Positions 21,791 through 30,854 of a stretch of DNA of 30,854 nucleotides are shown here, in pieces. The DNA comes from Priapulus caudatus (taxonomy: Eukaryota > Priapulida > Priapulimorpha > Priapulimorphida > Priapulidae), in NCBI RefSeq assembly GCF_000485595.1, contig NW_014577558.1:82208-113061 (forward strand), in the 5' to 3' direction. Positions within the stretch are counted from its first letter, which is position 1; every line of letters starts with the position of its first letter. The notes under the pieces are model-generated. The model was not told the origin of the DNA. It ran no database searches and saw only the letters and a list, made by a program, of their open reading frames with translations. The position numbers and the translations under genes are program-made.

Positions 21791-23437
21791 GGCTGCGATT
21801 TGAGACGCGTTCGGCGTATAGTCGCGATACACACATATAAAACTTTATAAATGTCGTTGTCTGCCGCCCCCGCCTAGCTACCCGTATAGTCTGCGACTGA
21901 ATAATCAGCAACAACACATTAAATAGTAAGCGCAAACGCCGTGTGTTTATCGGCAAAGAAGGCCAGTGACGATTAGCCTGCATTACAGCTCATCCATTTC
22001 AGTCGCGATGCCTGAGCGTCAACTCATAATTATTGCATGCACCTTGCGTCGGCTGAGTGTCCATATATTGGCCACGTTTTATATTACATTACCGCGATTG
22101 TAAGGTCGTCATCCTGCGCGGCATGTTGGGAGACACTTCGCAGCCCCCGCATCTTTTCCGCAGCGTCCCTAGGGGTACCATCTGCGGTCAGAGACCAGGA
22201 GATGTTTACACCAAAGGCGGTATAGCCTTCCAGTGATCTTTTCTCCGACGCAAATTGCTGCCGTTATTGTCTTTGCCGTAACCGCGGTTCCCCGGCGAAT
22301 GCCGCTGACCCCTGCAACTCAGGTCAGCCGACGACGACGACTCTAACGTGATAGACATCCGCGCCTATACGCTGGCTTGCCCGACTGCTGGCTTCACAAA
22401 GGGGCGACGTTTTCTTACGTCGATTGGTATTTGGTATACGACTGCGAATAATACCGCATTGTAACTGGTGCAAAGAACGTCACGTGCCATGAAATTACAA
22501 CTGGTGTTGCCCCGCTTCAAATCAATGTTGCCCACTGAATGCTGGCGCCACCTAGCGTAAACATTGTTTTTCGTCACTGATAACCGCCACGTTGTGCGAT
22601 CAGAGAGGCTGGTAAAACGGGAAGATTTAAACGAAGATTAAGAATTTAACGCTTCGCAAATCGATGTTACTCTCGATCTTCGGCCTCGGGCAATACAATA
22701 TTTTCTCAGTCCACAAAACTCCTGGTAGCCCTCGTCATAATCAGGTTATAATTGCATAATGTTGCTTTCACCGATCTAGTAAATCACCCTGCATTGTACA
22801 TGGCTTTGTTTTACTTAGATCGATATTTACTAATTATACTTATTGGCGTGCCTGTCTGCGTGCATAGATGCACGTGTATGTGGGCGTCCCTATACGTTAA
22901 ACAAATGATGGGCGTTAAGTGATAAAAATCTATTAGCGCAGTCGGAGCTAACGCATTTTCTTAATCCACGTAAAGAAGTAAGTGAAGAGTAGTCTAACTA
23001 AATTAAACGAGCCCCGTTGAAACGTCATGCGTATCACTGTTAGTTGACAGGCAGTCTTGTTACGTGTCAGTGATAATTGCTGGCGGTAAAATCTTAGAAT
23101 TTCTATCGATGAGTGGCCGTTCTATTGGCGTCCGTCGACTAAGAAAATTGAAGATCTTGTGAATTACCTTCTTCATGGTTACATGTTAGATTGTCTTGGC
23201 AGTGAACAAAGAATGAATCTCGACATTCAATAGCCAATTTGTAGTGATTGCTAGCGCAAATCGCAAATCCTGCTTCCTAAAACACATCTGACACGATCAC
23301 ACCCGAGGGATTCAGTTAGTACGTCTTTAGAAGTTGCTCTAGACGAAATTGCCAATAAAAAAATGTATCACATTTAAATTATATTGGCAATACACGGTTA
23401 TGTTTTAGATACACTACGCATGCAGATATATGATCTA
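21791..23437. other. Intergenic DNA, no gene accepted
   Basis: The best coding-like feature is a 59-codon open stretch on the minus strand (22087-22263), GC-rich, with an internal but no initial Met. A 70-codon minus-strand frame (22365-22577) lies next to it. Neither shows a known domain. A CTCF-like core, GCGCCACCT, is at 22545-22553. Confidence 0.4.
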
Positions 23438-23915
<478 letters not shown>

Positions 23916-24025
23916 AGTGCGTAGACGTGGTTCTGCAGGTTGTGTGGGGGGGGGGGGGATTTCACTGTTACGTCCAATCGCAAAGCTATATCGAATAGTG
24001 TTGATGCGCGTAGAAAAAAAAACAG

Positions 24026-24047
24026 GGGGCGGAGCCCCCCGGAAGCT
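24026..24047. repeat. GGGGGC-GGAG-CCCCC hairpin motif
   Basis: Short G/C hairpin inside DNA that resembles the internal and terminal sequence of degraded animal DNA transposons. Boundaries of any parent element are not visible. Confidence 0.4.
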
Positions 24048-24189
24048 CTGATTTAGGGAATTTACTTAGCCTTCAAGATAACGATTTGAGGATTGGAAAC
24101 AATGAAATTGTAAGTAACATATTTGAATTCTAGGGGTATTTTTTGTGTTAAATCCCAGAGTTTAATAAACGCACCCCCCCACACACCAC

Positions 24190-25269
24190 CAGTGGCAGGA
24201 GCCAGAAGTGAATTATAGAGAGGTGAATCTGACGACGCTCAAGGGCATGACGCGCCCGAGGGGGAGGGAGGGTGTTGGCGGGCGTGTACCCCCTCCCACT
24301 GTGTGAGTTGTTAAATAAGTTGCAATCTAAAAGCAATCAATTTTGGACATCTTTAGAATGAATATATAAGGAGATTTTTTTTTTCCCTTCGAGGACTACA
24401 TAAACTACGGCCGCTACATAAACTCCTGTTTATGGGGGGGGGTCCTGGGGGACCTCCGCGCGGAAGTTTTGTTTGAAAATTACACCTTTAGATGCAATTT
24501 CCTGCACTCCGATGATAGCATTTTAAGCAATGCTTTATGCCCAATTATACGCCGCGTTCACAAACGGAGCGAAGGAACTCGGTCGAAAACGACCCGTGTC
24601 AAATGCGTCCGGCGGACGAGCGTTCACACGGACGTTTCCTCGTACGAAAACGACTGGGTCGTTTCGACGGCGAGTATGTTCTTCGCACCCATTCCATAGT
24701 GGCTGCGAAAAGACTCGGGTCGATAAACGACTGAGTCCTGGTTATTTTTTGCGTGTGAACGCGCGAAGCTCGGGTTGGAATTAGTACGTCACAACCCAGG
24801 GGAGGGGGGGGGGGGGGCAAGAGCGAAAGTAGCAGCAGAATACGTTTGAAGTCAGTCAGAAGAGCTTTGATTGTTTAATTCGCATTGTTGCCGCATTGGA
24901 CGCAATTGTTATTTTTTTTGCTCAGCTTTCATCAGCTCGCATAGCCGTCGTGTGAACGCTGCTCTTCAACGACGCTCCCGTGTCGTTTCGACACGGGTCG
25001 TTTTCGACCCGAGTTCGCTTCGCTCCGTGTGAACGCGGCTATTTAATATCACTGTTGAGTTGAGTATTTTCAAGAGCATATTCTCCCATTATGTACTCTT
25101 GGTATTTTTATCTTTGGGGACACCAAATACTAAAATACTTACTACTAAATCTGTGCTATGTACATGTCCTCACTGGGGTTACTAGTTGAGACTTACCTAG
25201 GCTAAAATACCCTTGCCTTGAAAATTCTAGGGGGCGACCGCCCCCTGTGCCTCTCCGGATCCGCCACTG
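24190..25269. mobile_element. Probable degraded hAT-like element
   Basis: The left end begins CAGTGGCAGGAGCC and the right end finishes GGATCCGCCACTG, whose reverse complement is CAGTGGCGGATCC. CAGTGGCGG-type termini are common in animal hAT elements (established knowledge). The predicted 8-bp target duplication is not evident (flanks CACACCAC and GCAACTAC), so the ends may belong to separate or decayed copies. No transposase is visible. A second element is nested inside (24551-25039). Confidence 0.4.
24551..25039. mobile_element. 489-bp MITE with GCCGCGTTCACA termini
   Basis: Arms of about 53 bp (24551-24603 and 24986-25039) are inverted repeats sharing GCCGCGTTCACA, GGAGCGAAG and CGAAAACGACCCGTGTC. 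Extra copies of GCGTTCACACG / CGTGTGAACGC occur inside (near 24621, 24750 and 24949), and a 9-bp-stem hairpin, CCCGTGTCG-TTT-CGACACGGG, abuts the right arm (24977-24997). No coding frame is supported, and flanks TAC and TAT do not give a clean target duplication. Confidence 0.65.
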
Positions 25270-26645
25270 GCAACTACAGCACTGGAATCATCTCCCCCTG
25301 AAATTTTGAGAAAACGTATAATTTACTGAGAACGCTAAAACTGTACAAAAAAAATATGAGAAAAACAACCAAGTGCATATTTTCACCCCTCGGTCGGGTC
25401 TCAGCACCCCCATCCCCCCTCCAAAAAAAGTGTGATGAAATGTAATTTTTCCCATTAAAACCCCCATGAAAATTCAATATCCCAACTCTCAATAGGTCTA
25501 TTTTAATTTTGAATAAAGCGACGATTTAACTTTCGTGAGCAGTGAGAAGACGTGATTTGGGGATTTGGAAAACAAAATCGTATATGAGGAATACGTCCAA
25601 AATTAACCGTCTGAGTTTCAGTAAAATAATGTCATTCTTGGAACGAGTTACAGACATTTTACAGTAGATGTATGTTACTTTCCATTTGTGTAATAATAGA
25701 TTAGGAGAGTATGAATAGCGATGACGGATTTGTAGATAAATGTTCAGTATTTATTGTCTGTAGAATGTTGTCTCCATTTTCCTCTTGAAAGTAGGGGCCT
25801 TGTACACGTCATCCCCACCTCAATAAGTGTGGGGGGTATATCCCCTTCTCGCTATCTACGCCCTTGACAAGTACTTAGTAAGATTTACTAAATAATCAAT
25901 TTCAACCCAAGGAATACATGCGTTCTCCGGACAATTAAATATATTTCTGACAATACCCAAAAGACAATGTATACCTGGACAATATTCCCAGTGTAGCTGA
26001 GATCATATTATTGTCTTGAAAGATTCCGACCTCGCGACGTTACTTATATATGTGAAAGGAATGTTGATGTCATATAGATGGCGTACGTGTGACTTGTCAT
26101 TCTAAAAGGTTACTGAACACCTTATCCGTTACTTTTTGCCCTTTCACGTAATGTAATTATTCAAGAAAAGCTTTTTAGGAACGCCAGCGAAACCCAGTGT
26201 ATATATTTCGCTCGCTTGTTTTTAGGTATAGGCATTAAACCACGAGAAACGGGGCTACTTTTGCGTTTTCCCAGTGCGTTTCGCAAGAGATGAGTTCGAG
26301 AGACATCGTGATGTACCCGCGTGCTCATGCACGTAGCCGCTGTTGTGGGGATTCTATTCATTGTATTACGGAGGAGGAACATCTTTACTTGTTATTAGAG
26401 TCTCACGTACATCTAGTTTATTTCAATTATAATTGATCTGCAAGTTTGCATATATGGTTAGCGTCTTGTTCGTGCTCCCATGAGCGCAAGTACACTAAAG
26501 TGAATCATAGTAATAACGATTTTATGTCTCCCAAGTACACAAAGTATTGAGTGATTAACGCCTACGGTATGAGGACATCCACCAATCAGATCAAGCAGTG
26601 AACACAGCGGGTGCTGCATAGGGAGCTACAGAGACGCGATAGCTA
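25270..26645. other. Intergenic DNA with one TE-end-like motif
   Basis: No gene recognised. GCTATCTACGCCCTTG at 25851-25865 resembles CAGGGGCGTAGCTAG-type termini of animal DNA transposons in reverse orientation, but no partner end is convincing. Confidence 0.4.
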
Positions 26646-26690
26646 GATGGATAAATAGATAGATAGATAGACAGCCAGATAGATAGAAAA
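26646..26690. repeat. (GATA)n microsatellite
   Basis: About eight GATA/GACA units. Confidence 0.88.
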
Positions 26691-27837
26691 ACAAATAAGC
26701 CCCTCGTAGCCAGATTCTCAGTGTGTTATATATACATCCGGAGTTGAGAATTGCACATAATTCACGTTAACATGAATGCAATTTGATTTGAAGTCAAAAT
26801 GTTGTTTTAATGAGCCAGATTACGAAATTCTGTATATTCGCGGTGGGAAGGGTGTATAATTATAATTTCTTGAATCATGCTGGTATTCATACAACTTGGT
26901 GGTATCACGACAATGCTTCAACAAGAGACTGCCGTGGCTGAAAGGTCAAAACCATGCCTCCCTGCTTCATCTATGAGCGAATTACAACATCTTAATTACA
27001 ATATCTGTGCAATAATATATATATATGTATATATATATTCTGTGAGCGTAAGTCAAAGTTTTAACTCATTGTTATTTATGAGAAAAATATTCAACCGCTT
27101 TTTCGTGCTGTGTAAAAATTGCATCCCACGTTCGTCGTTGACATTACATCATAGATTTACTGTGGTCGTGTGGGGATCACAGGCCTCATAAACACTGCAC
27201 GGCGTCATAACAAATAAATGTCGTATCTCATAATACGCGTAAGTTGGTAAAAAAGCTATTGCGCATAAAAGATGAAGCTATTGATGATTTTCATTAGTTT
27301 AATTTTCCGAGACTGCCATTCTGGCAACGAATGCTAATTATTACATTGTCGCTGGCCTTTTTTTTAAATGCCAATCTTTTAATAGCGGCGACTTGTTTTG
27401 ATGCGTACAAAACATAATTGTAAACGAAGCGGCGTGTAGCCGTAAAATATGAATATTAGGATAAAACGAGCGATAACGTTTCGATTAATTTTACTACATG
27501 ATGATAATACCGCTTTAATTGCAATTTACCCCATGAGCAAAAAATGTTCAGCGTGATGCCAGACAATAGAGTTAATTACATACACCCGAACTATAGCACT
27601 GCGACACAGGTGCTCGTATGTTTGATTAGACCAATTTGGTAAATATACCTGTCAGACCATTTCATTTCTAGCGTTATTTCATGTAGCTTAATTTACCAGC
27701 CCTCAGCTGGTGCCGCCCCGGTGCAAACAAAGCATTGCGATGAATCCGATGAGTAATGTGGCGTCGTTACATATGCAAGCGATCTCTGTAGTTATACTAA
27801 AAATGGTACCAGTTATTTAATTGGTCAGTGAATGTAT
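26691..27837. other. Intergenic DNA, AT-rich
   Basis: No gene recognised. A TATATATGTATATATAT patch lies near 27017-27037. A 104-codon plus-strand frame (26877-27191) has no domain and includes the AT patch. Confidence 0.5.
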
Positions 27838-27940
27838 TCTTGGTTTGGTTTGGTTTGGTTTGGTTTGGTTTGGTTGGTTTGGCTTGGTTTGGTTTGGCTT
27901 GGTTTGGTTTGGCTTGGTTTGGTTTGGCTTGGTTTGGTTA
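27838..27940. repeat. TTTGG pentanucleotide satellite
   Basis: Pure TTTGG units (27838-27872) change into four 15-bp higher-order units of the form GGCTTGGTTTGGTTT (27881-27940), in which every third pentamer carries a T-to-C change. Confidence 0.95.
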
Positions 27941-28789
27941 TTGGGTCAATGACGTCAGTCTTCGTGTGTCGTGAGCCTGGCCGATTTAGACCGAATTTTT
28001 GTATTTCTTAGTTTATTTGTGAGTCAGTGGCGAACATTGTACCGTTGCGAAAATACTATGCAAAATGATATTTTGAATTGTTTTGTTAAAAATGTGGGTT
28101 TTGATGAAAACCTGTTTATGAGAAATATTCTGGGAAATAATTCCCAAACACATATAGCATTAGTTTCGCATGCTTCGGTAATCTATAATTTCAGCACCTC
28201 ATCTATGAGCGCATATACCGTATTTCCCCGCTAGCTCGTAAAATAACTGACTGCATAATTGCTCCGCCCACCAGCAGGTATATAGGGCTGGATTTTATCC
28301 TTCAAATTTCTTGTATTTAATTAGCTCTCCTCACTATCAACATTGGTTCGTATGTAGGCCTACTGTTCGCTCCGCCTGTTGTCCTGTTTCGCCGAGTCGC
28401 TGAAATTCAAACGTTATTTTCTGGAGGCGGAATTGGAAAATTTTAATTTTATGCGAACCGGATGATACTGCATGGACACACTTTTCGCGATTCGGGAATA
28501 GAAGTCGATCGGGACTCGGAAAAGCCAAAATTACAATTCTAGTTAAGCCGGAACTGGGAAATGGCATGTTTGTACCCAAGGAAACTTGACATTGACCTCC
28601 CCTTACCGCACGATAGCTAAAATATCCTAGCTATAATAATGTCCGCTACACCGACCTTCAGGGCCTTATCGAACGCAAAATGGTTCATGGATAAAGTTTA
28701 CGAGAAAAGATTCCGATAAGCCGCGAAATACGTGTTCGCGGATTCATTGACCAAACGTCTTGTAATCTGTCATAAAAACAAGATGCGAA
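27941..28789. other. Intergenic DNA, nothing recognised
   Basis: Frames of 87 codons (27971-28234, plus) and 80 codons (28337-28579, minus) show no domain. CCGCCC followed by GTATATAGGG near 28264-28288 is promoter-like but isolated. Confidence 0.45.
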
Positions 28790-28799
28790 ACACGGGGTC

Positions 28800-29090
28800 A
28801 TCACGTGATCGTTGGCGATGACGCCGAGAGAGCGGTTGGGAATTAACGCACAACGCTGATTGTTTACCATCTTATCACCTCCATCGCTCCGACCGTCGCG
28901 CCCCTAGGGGCTGCCATGACGCGCGTATAAATCACGTGACCGACCGCCGAGGCGACCAGCGCGCGTGCCGACCCGAAGCGGCGTGGCGGTGCGAATACTA
29001 TACTAATAACCGGCCAGCCTTCTCCGCAAGTTGGCAGGACGGGCGGAGGCGGGTGCGCGTGCGTGTGTGCGTCTGAGGGGCTGTGACGCA
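28800..29090. promoter_or_regulatory. CpG-rich segment with CACGTG boxes and TATAAA
   Basis: GC- and CpG-rich compared with its surroundings. It holds two CACGTG E-boxes (28802-28807, 28933-28938) and a TATAAA at 28926-28931 lying directly against the second. The arrangement fits a promoter, but neither direction leads into a recognisable coding exon. A plus-strand frame beyond the GT tract (to 29458) is unrecognised. Confidence 0.3.
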
Positions 29091-29092
29091 CG

Positions 29093-29107
29093 GGTGTGTG
29101 TGTGTGT

Positions 29108-29174
<67 letters not shown>

Positions 29175-29233
29175 GTGTGTGTGTGTGTGTGCGCGTGTGT
29201 GTGCGTGTCTATGCGCGTGTGTGCGTACGCGCA
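29093..29233. repeat. (GT)n microsatellite
   Basis: GT dinucleotides with TATG, GCGC and GCGT interruptions. Val/Cys and Thr/His frames across it are compositional. Confidence 0.96.
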
Positions 29234-30337
29234 CGCATTCGCTTTGTGCGAACCTTCCTCCGGCGGGCCTCTGATGGCAGTCACCCCACGAGGCTTGTCG
29301 CCGTCACGGTCGGCAACCCAATTTACGGCGAATTACAACTCCTATCGAAAACACCGCTGCTTGGCTGTCGGCCCGAGCACACGGCGGCCGTGGCGAAACG
29401 TGCTGCTAGAGACCACATCTCTGCCTGCAAGACTAGTGCGCTGGTTCTTTCGCAATGAATCGTCCTAACGCCTAACTATCGTGCATGGTTATTATTTAAT
29501 GCGCAGCGTCGACTTTACGTACCACAGTATAGTCACTCCGATATAATGAAAACTTATCGCTATAGCATCGATATCTCTTACCCGCTGGTGTAAGTTTTGT
29601 CGCACGCTCTGCCGGTATGCCACTGTCCCTATGCAACCATCAATATATACAAACACATGTGTTAGTATATAGCTATGATGCAACTGTCGCTATGGCACGT
29701 AGTGTTTAGCTCTGCTATACCTATATTCGGAATGTAAGATTATGAAACACTTGATCGGACATGACGATAATGCGGCAGTAGACAAAGATGGTGATAGTTG
29801 TTCCGCCACAGTTTAGTGCACAGAAATTCGCGTTTCCTATTGAATACAAAATGCGCAAAAAAATTTCGAGTAAAAGTCACTGTAAGGCACACAAGGTGTC
29901 TGTACAATAGTGACATACTTGTGACGCGCCTATTCAACGTGGATATATTGAATCCAATTGTGCCATTAAAACCACATAGGGCTACGCGGATTAAAGTCAG
30001 ACTTTGCAATTTGTGTACTTGAGTAAATATCACGTTGAATTGAATGAAAAAAATAAATTCAAAAAAGCGGAAATCTTAATTTCGAAAAAATACTTTCGTT
30101 ATGTAGGTAAAATATAGAGACAACCGAGTTTTTGAGAATAGACAATATACGCGCAGTTGGCGTGTATCGAACAATACACATACCAGGTATATCACTTTTA
30201 GACAGATGAGTAAGTATTGTATGTATATGACATCATGTGATACCGTATAATTTCTGTGCTTTACAATAACTATCCTCATGCTTGCATAATGCCGAATAAT
30301 TGTCATGCCCATGCACGTGTCTTAGCTGGTAGCTGGC
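29234..30337. other. Intergenic DNA, no gene accepted
   Basis: The GC-richer 29240-29460 part stays open in two plus-strand frames, but only as extensions of the GT-repeat frames and without domain features. The rest is AT-rich and shows nothing recognisable. Confidence 0.45.
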
Positions 30338-30338
30338 A

Positions 30339-30854
30339 GCTACGTCACAAGACACAGACACGCACGCGTGCGTGCAGGCTACATCACAATACACAGACAC
30401 ACGCGCGCGTGCAGGCTACATCACAATACACGGACGCATACGCGTGCAGGCTACATCATAATACACGGACACGCGTGCGTGCATGCTACATCACAATACA
30501 CGAACACGCGCGCGTGCAGGCTACATCACAATACACGAACACGCGTGCGTGCACGCTACATCACAATACACGGACACACGTGCGTGCAGGCTACATCACA
30601 ATACACGGACGCATACGCATGCGTGCACGCTACATCACAATACACGGACGCATACGCATGCGTGCAGGCTACATCAAAACACATGGACACGCGTGCGTGC
30701 AGGCTACATCACAATACACGAACACGCGTGCGTGCAGGCTACATCACAATACACGGACACGCGTGCGTGCAGGCTACATCACAACACACGGACGCATACG
30801 CATGCGTGCACGCTACATCACAATACACGGACGCATACGCATGCGTGCCGGCTA
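30339..30854. repeat. 35/39-bp minisatellite with five-unit higher-order pattern
   Basis: At least 14 tandem units of GGCTACATCACAATACACGG followed by a variable palindromic tail. Most units are 35 bp with an ACACGCGTGCGTGCA tail. Units starting at 30589, 30628, 30772 and 30811 are 39 bp with a GCATACGCATGCGTGCA tail. The first unit is divergent, and the array runs past the window end. Confidence 0.95.

Noticed and set aside
27838-27940. Telomere-like repeat
   Set aside because: The TTTGG pentamer differs from TTAGGG or TTAGG, is short and is internal.
29003-29468. His/Thr and Val/Cys frames around 29.1 kb
   Set aside because: Compositional products of the GT repeat. The short non-repeat extensions have no domain.
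30339-30854. CRISPR array
   Set aside because: Units are contiguous with no unique spacers, there are no cas genes, and the genome is eukaryotic. It is a minisatellite.

Overview
This looks like animal nuclear DNA, probably from an invertebrate. The only convincing gene is a secreted C-type lectin-like protein. The rest is intergenic: many microsatellites, minisatellites and inverted repeats, DNA-transposon remnants, and a 25-base N gap. There are no operons, no bacterial-type gene spacing, no rRNA and no credible tRNA. I cannot name the species.

Layout. Positions 1-2.1 kb hold a GT tract and the intact, apparently single-exon lectin gene on the minus strand (1108-1758), with intergenic DNA on both sides. 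Positions 2.1-8.4 kb are non-coding, with trinucleotide, CT, GT and AT tracts, a degenerate tandem duplication carrying a 44-bp near-perfect palindrome, and a small inverted-repeat element. Positions 8.43-10.67 kb are 2.2 kb of interrupted CA repeat. CA, AT and GA tracts follow to 11.57 kb.

Positions 12.0-21.5 kb are the most complex part. A PIF/Harbinger-like non-autonomous transposon (12001-14096) has ~55-bp terminal inverted repeats and a TAA target duplication, and its left and right halves are each doubled. Its right part and 1.8 kb of flank appear again at 16001-19186, and the 0.8-kb segment after the CT tract also appears twice (19737-20570 and 20696-21458). The copies differ mainly by scattered one-base indels and sit on either side of the N gap. 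I read this as false duplication from gap filling with uncorrected long reads, not as biology.

Positions 21.5-30.8 kb hold a ~95-bp-arm inverted repeat, a 0.48-kb TAG repeat, a nest of degraded DNA transposons (24.2-25.9 kb), a TTTGG satellite with a 15-bp higher-order unit, a CpG-rich segment with two CACGTG boxes, a GT tract, and a 35/39-bp minisatellite with a five-unit higher-order pattern that runs off the end.

I found no multi-gene system. The most interesting biology is the lectin's missing disulfide partner, the Harbinger-like element, the 16-bp hairpin array, the 21.5-kb foldback element and the terminal minisatellite.
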